Shown here: one piece after another, positions 10,425 to 21,890 of the stretch | Position numbering within the stretch: the stretch's first letter is position 1 | Layout of the letters: each line of letters opens with the position of its first letter | Assembly (NCBI GenBank): GCA_037893225.1 | Contig: JAZGUH010000409.1 | Span: 682,001 to 746,000, forward strand | Direction of reading: 5' to 3' | From: Hippasteria phrygiana | Lineage: Eukaryota > Echinodermata > Asteroidea > Valvatida > Goniasteridae | DNA: 64,000 nt | Program-made: the position numbers and the translations under genes | The notes under the pieces: model-generated | Database searches by the model: none | What the model was told of the DNA's origin: nothing | What the model saw: the letters and a program-made list of their open reading frames with translations, nothing else

Positions 10425-10492
10425 CGGGTTGGATTCGAACCCACAACTCTTGCATTTGAATGTACATGTCCAAAGCACTAGACCATGTGAGT
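10425..10492 (-). repeat. tRNA-like SINE remnant
   Basis: The minus strand reads GTGACTCACATGGTCTAGTGC (box A-like) followed by GTGGGTTCGAATCCAACC (box B). The length is close to a tRNA, but the acceptor stem does not pair well. It is a pseudo-tRNA or SINE head rather than a working gene. Confidence 0.6.
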
Positions 10493-10724
10493 CACAGATG
10501 CCAAGAGGCTTAATTGACCGTTCAATTTCCGGACACAGATGATCCCAATTGTTTTGTAGTGCGCATCATACATGATGTACCATGACGAATAACCATGCCA
10601 TTTTGTCAAATAACTTTACAAAAGACATTTTTGTTCAACGCGAAAAGCGCATTACGCTACACAAACCACCTACATGTACAAGCCTCTTCCAATTTTTCAG
10701 CCGTCTCATTGCGTGATTTAGGCA

Positions 10725-10862
10725 CCTGTGAGGGTAGAGAACATACAGACTGCACTGATCTCGAACTGCTGCATAGAACTGACGGCCTGATGACCAGGGG
10801 TAATAATTGTGAAGCGCTTTGAGACATTTGCATAAAGCGCTATTATTACATTATTATTATAT
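10725..10862 (+). repeat. SINE 3' end with AGCGC hairpin and (TTA)n tail
   Basis: GTGAAGCGCTTTGAGACATT then ATAAAGCGCTATTATTACA and a TTA-rich tail. The hairpin and triplet tail resemble those of the SINE at 9370-9655 on the opposite strand and the tails of the two LINEs. No matching 5' promoter is visible just upstream. Confidence 0.6.
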
Positions 10863-11127
10863 GTTATGCACTGGGCTAGAATACTCTAAGCAAAAATCTA
10901 AGCCCTGATCCAGGAGGCTGAATTGTACCTAAATATAAAACACAAAACCTATCATAATGGACCCTTTCTGCCCATATTATGCCAAACTGACTCATGCAGC
11001 CAAGTGTAATGAACACAATATAAAGCGAACAATGGATTGAATATGCAGAAGAATGCGGGTCTAGACGTCAAGCAGCCACATGGTCTTTTTCAAACCCCTG
11101 CTTTAGCCATCATCCATATTCAATGGG

Positions 11128-11380
11128 TTAACCCTAACCCTAACTTATCCTGAATCTGCCAAAATCCACCTATTTTGTCATGCACAAAAAGTTGGTTTTG
11201 GTGACTGCTCAATATGGAGGTATCCTGAATCCATCAAAATCCTGCAGTAACGCTAGGCTTACAATCCTCAATCCATCAAAATCCCACAGGTTTCAATATG
11301 GAGGGATCCTGAATCTGCTAAAATCCTCCAAAACAGGGAAAGGATTTTGATGGATTTAGGTACATGTAGGTTAGGGTTAA
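11128..11380. mobile_element. TTAA-flanked MITE, CCCTAAC ends, CAAAATCC-rich interior
   Basis: It starts TTAACCCTAACCCTAAC and ends TAGGTTAGGGTTAA. The interior repeats CCTGAATCYRYCAAAATCC-type motifs on both strands. It resembles the element at 61392-61744 in both ends and interior theme. The TTAGGG-like ends are terminal inverted repeats, not telomere. Confidence 0.7.
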
Positions 11381-12300
11381 TAATCAGCTCGCAGGGAATC
11401 AAACAAAGCTTTCACTCTGCTACAAGAACAGCCCCCACCAATTCAATCACAATTACTGCCCAAAGTCGGCCAAACTATCAACTTTCAACATTTGTTGCGC
11501 TTCGCCCATGAACGGTTCTGCAATTAAAATGAATTTAGGGCTCATTTTCCCTGTTTTCAAAGATTAAATATGCACATTATCAGCACATTATATCAGGGCT
11601 TAATATGTACTTGTCACTATTGAATAGTTAAGAAAGTCTTACTGCACACATCTTTTGTACGGTTAATAGAGGAAAAAGTTTGCCACAAAAAAAAACATGT
11701 TTTAATTTGTTTTTACAAATTTTGATAAAAAGTACTTGGGAATAGGAATAAAAGTGCAGTGACCAGACCTTTGCCATTTAATTATAACCTGGCAGGATTA
11801 CGTCCATTGTTAATGGACTTTTCCTTCAGCTCAATCCATTAAGAGCAACCACACCTCTCCTTTGTCATTACTGACAGAGTAAAAGATTGCGTTTTCACAC
11901 TTTTATTCCCTTATGTACAATGTACATGTATGTGCATATAATATAATCAGTGTCTGAATGTAATTGTTTGCATTCGGTCTGTGGGAAAACATGTACAAGG
12001 CACAATTATCCTGCAAAATCCTCCAAAACCTCCTGACAAGACAGCAAAGGCATTTCCCTGAACTGATTTGTTTTTATGGCACAAGAAAATAAATTGTTCA
12101 TCTTGTTTTTTAAAATCCTACCAAGAGACTAATATACATGTACACGTATGATAGATATTGCTTACATTGCGGTGAGAAAAATCAATCTGAAAGCATGCCT
12201 CTACCTAAACAGTAATATAGAATGAGAGTATCATCTCCCGATACAGATACAGAACACAGAGACAACTACGGTGGATAAACATCTCACCGAGCGGCAGACA
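11381..12300. other. No recognisable gene or element
   Basis: AT-rich interval with poly-A runs and scattered tacatgta motifs. No TIR pair, array or coding pattern found. Confidence 0.45.
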
Positions 12301-12316
12301 TCAAAAGACCAGGCTA

Positions 12317-12673
12317 ATTGAGTGGGCATCCTTTTTCCAAGTCTCTGAGGCAATTGAGAAATGATTTGTAGAGGAGCTTTCTCGTTTTCCTAATGTAAGA
12401 GGGCTGTACAAAGGGCCTACACATCCATACACATAGATTTTTTTTCCCATTTCTGGAATTACTAAGGGACCTGCCTTGCTTTTTAGCTGCACTTTCCTGG
12501 TTGGATTTTTCAGACACATCACCTATGGCAAACTATTTGATCAATGGAATTGCCTCACAGGCTTTGAACACAAATTGTTGTTTACTTGTGGTACCTAGCA
12601 GAGCTAGCTTACTGCTGATGTATTTAGATGTGAAACTGTATTCACACTGTCTAACCTGTTCAACACAGGAAGA
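12317..12673 (-). pseudogene. Unrecognised open frame with one in-frame stop
   Basis: On the minus strand one frame stays open for about 118 codons apart from a single TAG near 12541. Upstream of the stop it includes CEYSFTSKYISSKLALLGTT; after it comes a basic segment (EKSNQESAAKKQGRSLSNSR) and then RKTRKLLYKSFLNCLRDLEK. The composition looks more protein-like than neighbouring noise. I recognise no family. It could be a decayed exon or chance. The stop speaks against a live gene. Confidence 0.25.
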
Positions 12674-13571
12674 GGTGTTTGTTGCATGGATCTTTTATCA
12701 CTTTGTGATTTTTCAAATTGTCTACAGATCAAGTCTTTATTAATTTTAACGTGATGAATGTACGTGTTAAAATTTATTTTATATTAACATCCCATATTTT
12801 TTGCAGAAATGAGAACAATTAAATGTTTACTATTTTTAAATACTGAAACTACTACCAACTGCCCATTTTCCCCCCAAATAGCTGATAAGCTCTTTAAAAA
12901 AAATTGCCACAGCCATATTTTGGTCAGAAAATTTGTGCACATACTCAGTACGTATTCAATTTTTCATACGCGGTACATATTCACTTTTGCATACTGGGTA
13001 CACATTCACTTTTGCATTAATGGAAAGATTTGCCAAAGCTAGCTGAATGGGCATTGTTCATAATTATATATGTAGATGAGTAATGACCAAAACATGATAC
13101 AGAACGAGAAAGCCTCAGTCTTAAATTATGAATAGCTTGACAACAATATCATTTCATGTATGTGCACATAAACAAGTGTACAAAGTTCATGCAGTGTTTT
13201 AAAATACCACACGCACAGTATACATAGCACTTCAGCCAGTTCATACCGGCCAGCCTTTGTTAAATTAGTCTATACAAGTAGGTAGGATTTTTTTTCTTTT
13301 GATGCACTGACCAAATTTGTCCATACATGTACATCTGTACCTCTTAAATACGGAAGATGGCCAAAGCCGCAGTTTGAAAAAGACAACCTGGCCAGTTGTC
13401 ATCCATACCCGCATTCCTGCCTGTACTCATCAATCCATTCATGTTTCAACTATATTGTTCTTGAATGGGAGTGTAATGAAAGATGGAGCTTTTTCAAACA
13501 AAGCTTTCATTCATTCGTCAGTCAATCTACAAGGGAAACTGAATAGGTAAATTTGAATACATTTTCAAAGT
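12674..13571. other. No recognisable gene
   Basis: AT-rich. A loose direct repeat (tttttcatacgcggtacatattcactttt / gcatactgggtacacattcacttttgc) at about 12955-13015 is the only structure seen. Confidence 0.45.
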
Positions 13572-13583
13572 GAACAAAGAAAC

Positions 13584-13656
13584 TGGCAGGAGCGGGATTC
13601 GAACCTGCGACCTCCGGGTCACCGCACCGGCGCTCCACCAACTGAGCTATCTTGCC
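13584..13656 (-). repeat. tRNA-like sequence in foldback, left arm
   Basis: It folds as a tRNA: acceptor GGCAAGA/TCCTGCC with one mismatch, D-stem GCTC/GAGC, box A TAGCTCAGTTGG, box B GGTTCGAATCC. The anticodon loop lacks the usual T33 and the anticodon stem has a mismatch, so I call it a SINE head, not a functional tRNA gene. Confidence 0.65.
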
Positions 13657-13826
13657 CTATGTTGGCGGTCTCCCAAATTGTCAGTATCTTTGTTCGGGTG
13701 GGCGCTTCCCAGGTTGTATCATAAAATTGGGTGTGGTCCCTGGCTATACGGCATTCTGGGTTGATGATTTCTGACTAGCGCCCACCCGAACAAAGATACT
13801 GACAATTTGGGAGACCGCCAACATAG

Positions 13827-13899
13827 GGCAAGATAGCTCAGTTGGTGGAGCGCCGGTGCGGTGACCCGGAGGTCGCAGGTTCGAATCTCGCTCCTGCCA
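13827..13899 (+). repeat. tRNA-like sequence in foldback, right arm
   Basis: Identical to the left-arm copy except one base in the T-stem (CTCGC instead of CCCGC), which weakens that stem. The same loss of T33 applies. It has strong internal pol III promoter boxes and could seed a transcript that reads outward. Confidence 0.65.
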
Positions 13900-13911
13900 G
13901 TTTCTTTGTTC

Positions 13912-15078
13912 TGCCTTAAATGACATCACACTTTGGCTCATGAATATAGAAATTTTCATTAGCATAAAAACTAAAGTGTTGAAATTTCTCCCTTTTCCTG
14001 CTACAAATAATAAAATAAGTCACAAAGGTCCTATTGCACGGTTCCTTTAATATTGCACTGTCCAGTTTCCTGGCCCAAGTGGTCTGATTTTTATGGAGGA
14101 AGGCATGGCAACGATTAGAATTTTCAGCTCTACATTGCCCTGCTACCAAGCGTTGTCTGGCAACCTCAGGCAGTGGGATGTCTCAAGCTTTGCGCAGTAA
14201 ATAATCTTCCACAGAGTTCCTGGGTAAAATAGGTCTGTCCCCTTGTTTGACAGGTCAGTATTGAGTTTTATTACAGGATGTAAATCATGGTCACGGAGGC
14301 ACTGCTAAGTGTGGCAGGAGGCCGAGACAAAGACAACTGACGACGCCTGCCTGCAACTTTGAAAAATTAATGCTGAAAAAGTGGCAGGGTATTTCCATTG
14401 ACTTGAAAACACTGAAATATTCATGGTAAATGCATCTTTTCAGGGACTGTCACTCGTGATTCAACAAAATACCCGAGTGTTCTGCAGATGATGCCATAGT
14501 GCATGTAGTGGCTCACAACTGCTGTACACAATAGCAGACCAGGCTGCCAATAAAACTAGTATGATTTTTGATGATGTGGATCACTTGGACACAGGCAAGC
14601 ATATATTTAAACATATTCTCATCACTAACTACAGCTTCTGTGGTGGCCCAGACTTTACTTATTGAGCAACATACTTACAGGTAAATGTAAATAAGGGAAT
14701 AAATATGTGCTGGGCCGGTTTTAGACAAGCACGTTTAGAACCACTCGGTGTGCCTTTGGCTCGGTCATTATCAGCTTCCAGGCCCCCAAGGCGGTTTTAA
14801 ACGTTTATTTATTCCCATTCATAAAATACTTTTTGTATAAATCAGTAAAAGCCTACGAAAATTATATATTTCCAATGATTTTGTTCAAAAATTGTACCTT
14901 GTTTTGTAAAACACCCCTTTAGCTATTAAATGGTTCATGCCTCACGCGAGTAGTGCTAAAATGTCCTTATATGGAAATTGACGCACACTCGTGATGTGGC
15001 GTGAAGTGGCGGAGAATTCAGCAGTGTAGTGCCAATTCATTGACTCTAAATACGGACTCAACGGTAGTATTGCGTTTG
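13912..15078. other. No recognisable gene
   Basis: Mixed-composition interval. The only hint of structure is a related pair ccggttttagacaagcacgtttagaacc (14714) and gtgtttaaaaccggt (15519) around the following foldback, possibly the ends of a larger element. I could not define it. Confidence 0.35.
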
Positions 15079-15437
15079 CGGAATTCAGTCGATTCACAAC
15101 TCGGTGCGCCACCAGCGGCAAGCCGGGGAGAGGCCAAATTACACAGTGCATCATGGGAAAAAGTCAACATTGGTTCTATCAAATCATACTTCTAACTAAC
15201 ACCCCCTTCTCCGCTAAATCTATCAACTCCTCTCTGTTCTTTCCCGCACAAGGTTTTCCCCGATTAGTCAAAAATTGCATAAACTCATCCACTCGCATTC
15301 ACGCGAAATCCATACTGCTGTACTGTCCACCATCTTTACAACGCGATAGATGTGATGTCGACCCCGGAAGTGGAAAATTGGCCTTTCCCGGCTTGCCGCT
15401 GGTGGTGCACTGAGTTGTGAATCGACCGAATTAGGAG
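15079..15437. mobile_element. Foldback element, about 60-bp arms
   Basis: The left arm (GCGGAATTCAGTCGATTCAC... CACCAGCGGCAAGCCGGG...GGCC, 15079-15140) recurs in inverse at 15374-15437. The spacer contains no recognisable coding region; short ORFs over the arms exist on both strands as mirror images. Confidence 0.7.
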
Positions 15438-15867
15438 AGTGACTGGTCGCGCGAGTGTTCAACCAATACAAGGGACCAGATTTCTTAGGAGTCTAAATTT
15501 CATGTGACACCGAAAAAAGTGTTTAAAACCGGTTGGTGTTTTATCAGCTGTTAAAAACAGGTAAACTGCCTTAGGTATTTATGCATGTAGATTTAAACAA
15601 TTTGTTATGATGTGAGGAACTAACAGTGGTATAATACAGTTGCTACCGAAAACATATACAGCAGTCCTGCAAAACAATTCCCAAAAGCTGTGAACCAATT
15701 AAATCCAAATGATTATAAATGCATGGATGAAGGACTTTTGAAACATCATTTTGATACACTGAGAATTTACGACGGATAGAAAAATTGCAAGACAGAACAG
15801 CTTCAGGAACAGTTCCCAATTCTATGTAAACTTTAGACAGCAACTGTACGATGAAAAGGCATTTTTT
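15438..15867. other. No recognisable gene or element
   Basis: AT-rich sequence up to the tandem duplication. Nothing else seen. Confidence 0.4.
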
Positions 15868-16241
15868 CCATGGTGGAGGGTTAAAAGAATCAAAACTTCA
15901 TCAATCCCCTCTCCCACCCTTGGCCTAATAATAATGTTACGTTAATGTTATCTGATTATCATTATAAAATATAGATACTTGTTCTTGTCACTGCGACTCC
16001 CAAAGCACAAGGCAAAATCTGTGGTCTTCCATACATACATGCTAGTTCACAAACCCATGGTGGAGGGTTAAAAGAATCAAAACTTCATCAATCCCCTCTC
16101 CCACCCTTGGCCTAATAATAATGTTACGTTAATGTTATCTGATTATCATTATAAAATATAGATACTTGTTCTTGTCACTGCGACTCCCAAAGCACAAGGC
16201 AAAATCTGTGGTCTTCCATACATACATGCTAGTTCACAAAC
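15868..16241. repeat. Exact 187-bp tandem duplication
   Basis: 15868-16054 and 16055-16241, both starting ccatggtggagggttaaaag, are identical as far as I can read. In an otherwise decayed region, perfect identity implies a very recent duplication or an assembly artefact. Confidence 0.9.
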
Positions 16242-16928
16242 CCCCTGCTCAAACTTCTAATACCCTGCCTCTCTGTCCTCCCAACTTGCAATTCCTGGCA
16301 TGGAGTATATATGCATGATAGAGATAAGGCACACATAGCCCATTAAGCAAACCAGGACAATTCAACTAGAGACGACACAGCAAAATCTTGACATCTAGGT
16401 GCCATGTCTGTGTGTTCCTCAGCGTACAGCTTCGGCACATGTTGGATATCATAACTTGCCTTGTCACCACTGGAATGCTACCCCTCCTTGTCTTAATAAA
16501 GTGCACTCACATGTGCACATCGTATGTCTGTAATTAAGTTTATTTCCAATTTGACTCATAAATGGTCATCAAGCCCTGACAATTCCGCACGGCAAGTCCA
16601 AGGTCGAAACTACTTTAATGCAAGCTGAGAAAATGCCGATGTGACAGGCAGTTTCATCCCAAGCCAATTATCGATATTAACAGACTTGGAAACTGACATG
16701 ATTGATGTCAAATGATTGTTTCTACAATTTAGACACACTCCACACACCAGGGGGTTCAATTTTGTCCAAACAAATTTGCCACCGGCCAGTCAATTTCCCT
16801 GGCTAGTTTATTTTTGCAAATTGATATAAACATTCTTTTTGGAATACCTGTGTATACATCTGTTGAGCACAAGCTTATTCTCTGTCCTTAAACTGTTTGC
16901 AAATATGTAATGTGTACTGGAAACAAGG
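16242..16928. other. No recognisable gene or element
   Basis: Unique-looking sequence without arrays, inverted repeats or coding pattern. Confidence 0.4.
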
Positions 16929-17479
16929 GCGGATCCAGGGGGGGGGGGGGGTCCAGGGGGTCTGGACCCCCTTTTTCTTTCTTTTTCTTTTTTAATTAAT
17001 TTTTTAATTTAAAAATTTTTTTTTATTAATGTTTTCTATTTTTTTTTGGGGGGGGGGGACCTGACCTAAACTCGGGAATCATTTTGGAAAAACATACAAC
17101 TGACTTGTCCCCCCACACGAACACATACTTATTAAAGTGGGGGGATATCATATCGTTTGTTCCCCTCCCACCCCCACTTTTTGTCGTCCCCGGATAAAAA
17201 TTGTAGCCTATATTTGATTCTTTAGCTCAGAATAGTTGATTCAATTTACTTCAAACTCGAAAATGATGTTTAATAATGATGATCTTTTGTTCCCAAAAAA
17301 ATTGGTTAAAGTGGTCAGAAATTGCCTCAGATCGCACCGCAGAGCATCTAGAATCCAAATTTTTTCGGGGCCCATGCCGCAAGTGCTTCGCGCTTCGCAT
17401 TAGTTTGGAGCACAGTATGTGCCCCCCCCCCCCCACTTTTAAAGTTGGACCCCCCCTTTGCAAAAATTCTGGATCCACC
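16929..17479. mobile_element. Repeat with GGATCCA ends and long G/C runs
   Basis: It opens GCGGATCCAGGGGGG and closes CAAAAATTCTGGATCCACC, so the ends are imperfect inverse repeats. It contains G13, G11 and C14 runs and poly-T/A tracts between 16975 and 17050. ORFs here read through homopolymers and are not genes. It is probably a non-autonomous transposon; superfamily unknown. Confidence 0.5.
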
Positions 17480-17584
17480 TATGGGAAACTATTGTGGTAT
17501 GCTACCTTAAAGGTAGTTTGCAAGATTGATACATGTACATAATTAATTGCACAAAAAAGAACTAAATGAAATGTTGATATCAGA

Positions 17585-17690
17585 TATTGACAAAGTAGGA
17601 GACCACCAACACAGGGCAAGATAGCTCAGTTGGTAGAGCAGCGGTACAGTGTTCTTGTGGCCGCAGATTCAACAGATGATGTCAACTTTT
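17585..17690 (+). repeat. Decayed tRNA-like SINE
   Basis: ggagaccaccaacacagggc then AGATAGCTCAGTTGGTAGAG matches the SINE of 13777-13911 through box A. Box B has decayed to CAGATTCAAC. Confidence 0.6.
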
Positions 17691-18410
17691 GTTTATTCCA
17701 AAAATTGACAGAAGATGCATTCAAAGACTTGCTTGGTGCAAACATTATTGCAGTATCAAACTCTGAGGATGTTATATAGCCACAATCCAGAGAAAATTGC
17801 AAATTAATTTGAATTTTGTTTCAGGATTTCGCCAGACCTTGATGCCAAGAGGAAACTTTTTACAAGGGTTAATTTACCCTGTATGTCAACTAAAGTTGCC
17901 GGACCTCCTTAACTAACTACTTGTTATTCAGGCATTATTACATTTTCCTGGCCAGCCAAGCATGTAAATATAGGATGCAGATTCAGTCATCCCAAAGCAA
18001 TGCCTTTTGACAGGGTTGGGAACGTGTAATTTATTCATTATTTTGTACCTTAACAAGTAAAGTCAGGTTCATGAGTTCAACTTGCAGGACAGCAAAACCA
18101 TGGCATAAACATGTACATGTATGCCTTCTGGTCCATCTCATTATTGTGAAAGCACAGCGTCATTTCCTCAGGTGGGGGAGGGGAGAGATGTTATATGGAC
18201 TTCCCAAAAAATTACTTTAAGAATCCCCATCAAACCTAATCTACCATGCCCACCAGAGACTGCAACTCCCCACCCAAATGATAGATTGAAACTAGATGAA
18301 CAAATAAAGAAATAATGAATAAATACAATTAATTTATATTTTCTGATTTATCCTTGGTTGAATTATTATTATGTACTATTCATAAAATGGAATTTGCGTC
18401 GGGATGATGT
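17691..18410. other. No recognisable gene or element
   Basis: AT-rich interval; nothing beyond short random ORFs. Confidence 0.4.
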
Positions 18411-18482
18411 TGGGTGGGACTCGAACCCACAACCTCCTGCTCTCCAGTGCAGATGTCCCTCCACTTGACCACTGAGCTTGCC
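18411..18482 (-). repeat. tRNA-like SINE head
   Basis: The minus strand reads GGCAAGCTCAGTGGTCAAGT and later GTGGGTTCGAGTCCCACCC, good box A and box B. It is related to the plus-strand copy at 18691-18762 and to a remnant at about 60240-60280. The family differs from that at 13584-13899. Confidence 0.6.
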
Positions 18483-18571
18483 AGAGTTGGTTGACTAGTT
18501 CGAATCTGACATAGAGGCGAGTACCGCAGCCAAACTATTCATAAGATGGAATTTGCCTCAGGATGATGTAA

Positions 18572-18829
18572 ATTCAACATAGGGTTTTTGCCCTTCACCG
18601 ACGTATTTCATAAACACTGTATGCACAGTGTTGTCCCAAGAGATTATTTGCCAAAAAATAATCTCAGATTCGAACCAGCCAACCGACTCCGGCAAGCTCG
18701 GTGGTCGAGTGGTAGGATATCTGCACTGGAGGGCGGGAGGTCATGGGTTCGAGTCCCACCCGAGTGAATTTTTCCAAATAATCTCTCTGGACAAACTACG
18801 TCGGTGAAGGGCAAAACCCAATATTGAAT
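18572..18829. mobile_element. Inverted-repeat element carrying a tRNA-like sequence
   Basis: Left ATTCAACATAGGGTTTTTGC with CCTTCACCGACGTA (18572-18605) is mirrored by TACGTCGGTGAAGGGC...ATTGAAT (18797-18829). Inner segments tcccaagagattatt / aataatctctctgga also pair. The tRNA-like copy at 18691-18762 (GGCAAGCTCGGTGGTCGAGT to GGGTTCGAGTCCCACCC) lies inside. A similar ending (aagggcaaaattcctattg) follows the tRNA-like remnant near 60365. Confidence 0.65.
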
Positions 18830-19965
18830 ATCATTATGTTGCATGTTCTTTTTTGCTTCATTTATAGTGCCATGACTGTCTTTATAGAGGTAAATGTGTG
18901 CACTTTATAAATAATCATTTACTATGATTGTTACTTGATATGATGTAAAAAAAATAATTCCCCCATGATTCCATTGCATAATTGGGGTGCGATCTTTGAT
19001 TGCATGTAAACAACAACAAAGGTTTATGACTTCTGACTAGCAATCCCCACTCCCCCCTCCCGATCAGATATACAGATAAATAGAGAAAGAAAGCTCAGTT
19101 AATTGGGTAGAGCACTGTCTGGTTTCTGAATGTTGATGGTTCAAGTCCCAATACTGTCAATTTTCTTTGTCACTCTGAAACTATATCAATGAAATATAAA
19201 AAAAGAAATCAAAACGATTCTGCAAGGTACTAAATTAGCTGGAAAAATCTAAAAACGAAAATATACAATTGAAAATGTTTAGTGTACATGTAAATCAAGT
19301 TTGAGAGAATAACAGTGATATATTTTTAAAATAATGCAATGAAAAGAAAAAAAGTCACATACTTATTTTTTACACCTGCAGAGTTTTTCTCCAAGCGTGA
19401 AAACACACTCACAGGCATGGATACTTCGACTACGTAGGAGAGATTCGGCATGCCTTGCCTATTGCGCATGCTGTCTTATTCCCAAATACGGCAGTATTGG
19501 GTTATGGCTATATTTCACTAAACCCCAGTTTGTCTACACATGTTTGTCAACCTCATTGCACGCCTCACTTTATGTATATATCAATACTGACAGTGTATCT
19601 CATCCAGCCAATGATGTTTAGGGGAAGGGGGACACATGTATGCAAATGTTGCTGTAGTAACAAGCACGCAAAGCGGAAACAGGCTGTCTTGTCTGCAACA
19701 CATAGGGACGGAAATCCCCCGTTATTTGTAACAGTTCCCTCCAGGTGGCCAACACATACATACATGTACATGTAGTTAGTCCTCAGTCCTGCACCATGGC
19801 TCAAAGGGACAGTGTCCTAAAATCCAAGGCAAATTTGTTCTTTTTAATTAACTTCCAAGCATTTAGTGAACTAAAAACCATCATATGTTAAAATGATGGA
19901 GACAAAAAAACAGCCAAATTATTAGACAAGAAAGAATCTGAAAATTAAAAAAAAAAAAAAATTTA
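18830..19965. other. Intergenic, with one weak SINE remnant
   Basis: At about 19080-19175 a sequence with AAAGCTCAGTTAATTGGGTA and GGTTCAAGTCCCAA, followed by ttttctttgtc, is a decayed tRNA-SINE. The remainder is AT-rich with poly-A near 19950. No gene recognised. Confidence 0.5.
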
Positions 19966-20610
19966 AAATCTTTTTCTCAATAATTTGAATGCAATAGGCT
20001 TGATGCCTTAATTTGCTCATTAGACCAGTAGCCCAGCTCTATCCTATACATTCCCCCAATTTCAGAAAGGAAAACTCAAGTCATTTTTCCAGAATTGTGC
20101 ATGCACATTGAGCAACATGGTAACAGGTGCTTTCTCAAAAGTAACACTAACTTGGGTCACTTTGTAATTTAAGTTCCTTCATTCATTTGTGAAACTGTTT
20201 TTAATACTTTTTTTGAAACTGGTTTTACAAACTTTCCACAAAAGTTTTCCCATTTTTTTTGCACAAGCATGCACAAGCATGTTAGTTTGTGAAACTGAAA
20301 ACTGTACCATTTACAAACAAAAGTCTTTATATAAACTAGCAAACAAATCCTAGGGACTTAATTAACCATTAATAATTCATGTACTTTGAAGACTTTGTGC
20401 AATCAATTAAAATAATTTGAAAAAAGAAAACCAACTATCAAAATGATTTGTTTCCATTGCAAATTTGCCGGTTTTAGAAAGTGATCAACTTTTTCTCAGA
20501 CTGTAAATTTTCTGAGAGTGTAACAGTGTTTCTTTATGGTGCTGGTGATATGATGAAATTAGAGTTCATTTTGCAAACTGACCAGACAAAGTCCGTCTCT
20601 TGAGAAGCCG
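19966..20610 (+). repeat. Direct repeat X, copy 1 (645 bp)
   Basis: Begins ctttttctcaataatttgaa and ends gtccgtctcttgagaagccg. It is nearly identical to 22386-23043. The second copy carries an extra ~14 bp (aacatgtcatggtt) and a few substitutions. The two copies bracket block Y (20609-22368). The ends do not show TG...CA, and the bracketed block exists elsewhere without X, so I do not call these LTRs. Confidence 0.85.
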
Positions 20611-21723
20611 GGTTAGATGTCAGTGAAAATGTTGGGGAAGGCAGAGAATTTCGAAGACTGCCTCATGGAGACCCACATGCGGGAGTTATACACCATCCCT
20701 TCGAAACCCTCCTGGCGCCTGGTGTTCGCGAGACCCCCAAATCGCGATCAGCCTAACAGTTTCTGTGTGGGCCCCAGTTCTTCTTTCTCTTGGAACTACC
20801 ACCAGTTCGGTTGGCTTTTCTTTTTTTCCGAGTAGGTCTTGGAACCATTTGACGCGATGCCATTCTCTACACTAGACTAGACTGATCTCTTTGTGTCGAA
20901 GTGAGCGCGTCGGTATGTGTACATGTACAGTAGCCGACTACACAATGCAATTTAGTGCACGAAAAATTATGCTAGGTCACTGCATTTATCCCGTTTAGGT
21001 CAAAGGTGATTGTGCACAGTGAGCGCAACGTGTGACATTCTTCCAGCCTCGCAAGGCAAATAAACGTTCTGTCGCAGTTATAAAAGTCCAAATGGGAACG
21101 CACGGTAGAATTACGTGAAGGCATGTCTTGGCAAGTTTCCGCGAGTCCGCGGAAAAAAAGTCCAATGGATACACGGCTTTAGAATACAGAGATGTAAGTC
21201 AAGCTAACTTAAATACGAAGGATTGCACTTCAAGAAAGGTCGATGCTTAATTAATGGTGAAGAGTAATTTACTTCTCTGATGAGCTGGCATTTAAATGTG
21301 TGATTCCACTCTCTAGTGGACATTCCGCATGGATAATTCAGTTGGCAATGGAAGTCAAAAGCTTTGGTGTATGGAAACAGAGCAAATAAAAAGAGCAACA
21401 AACCTTGCACTGCTAATGAAAAATAGATACAGGAGCAGTGATGCGTGCAGTTCAGGGCTCAACTATATATAGCAGCTAATTGTCATCCCTTCCTCCCTCC
21501 TCCCATTCTCATACCTGAGGTTATAAATAGCCTCTTTAGAGGGAGTGCAAATGAATGAAAGCTTCATGCACTGTCCTACAATACCAATTAATACTGTTTT
21601 ACGATCTTGTCTAAACACCAACAATTTAGAATGCAGGACTTCAGGAGGCTATGGTGGCAGAGGAAGCTATGAAGAATACTGTAGTTGTATGGGGTTGGGA
21701 CAATGCAACCTTTTGAGTGTGTA

Positions 21724-21870
21724 AGGGGGAGAGGGAGGGGGAGGGGGAGGGGGAGAGGGAGGGGGAGGGGGAGGGGGAGGGGGAGGGGGGAGGGGGGAGG
21801 GGGAAGGGGGAAGGGATGAAGGGATGAAGGGGTGAAGGGGCAGGGGGAGGGGGCAGGGGCAGGGTGGATG
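21724..21870 (+). repeat. G-rich (GGGGGA)n tract
   Basis: About 145 bp of GGGGGAGGGGG-type repeats, giving many runs of four or more G suitable for G-quadruplexes. Shorter versions occur at 27857-27975 and 28641-28750. The proline-rich ORFs on the minus strand are artefacts of this array. Confidence 0.85.
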
Positions 21871-21890
21871 TGGTAGAGGTAATGGGATGT

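Larger units (their letters stand above)
13572..13911. mobile_element. Foldback made of two inverted tRNA-derived SINE copies
   Basis: The 135-bp arms 13572-13706 and 13777-13911 are reverse complements with a single mismatch, separated by a 70-bp loop. Each arm carries a tRNA-like sequence (13584-13656 minus, 13827-13899 plus). The loop plus right arm resembles the SINE at 57535-57755 (ggttgtat...ccctggctaca...gaacaaagac), so the unit is a SINE plus an inverted partial copy. Transcription across it would give a near-perfect 135-bp hairpin. Confidence 0.85.

Noticed and set aside
11128..11145. Interstitial telomere (CCCTAACCCTAA)
   Set aside because: Only two units, mirrored by an inverted copy at 11370-11380 and bounded by TTAA: these are transposon ends.
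13827..13899. Functional tRNA gene
   Set aside because: It folds and has box A and B, but lacks T33, has stem mismatches, is inside a foldback with an inverted copy, and matches dispersed SINE relatives.
17251..17542. ORFs of 75-88 codons on both strands
   Set aside because: They run through poly-C/poly-G tracts of a repeat and share no motif.
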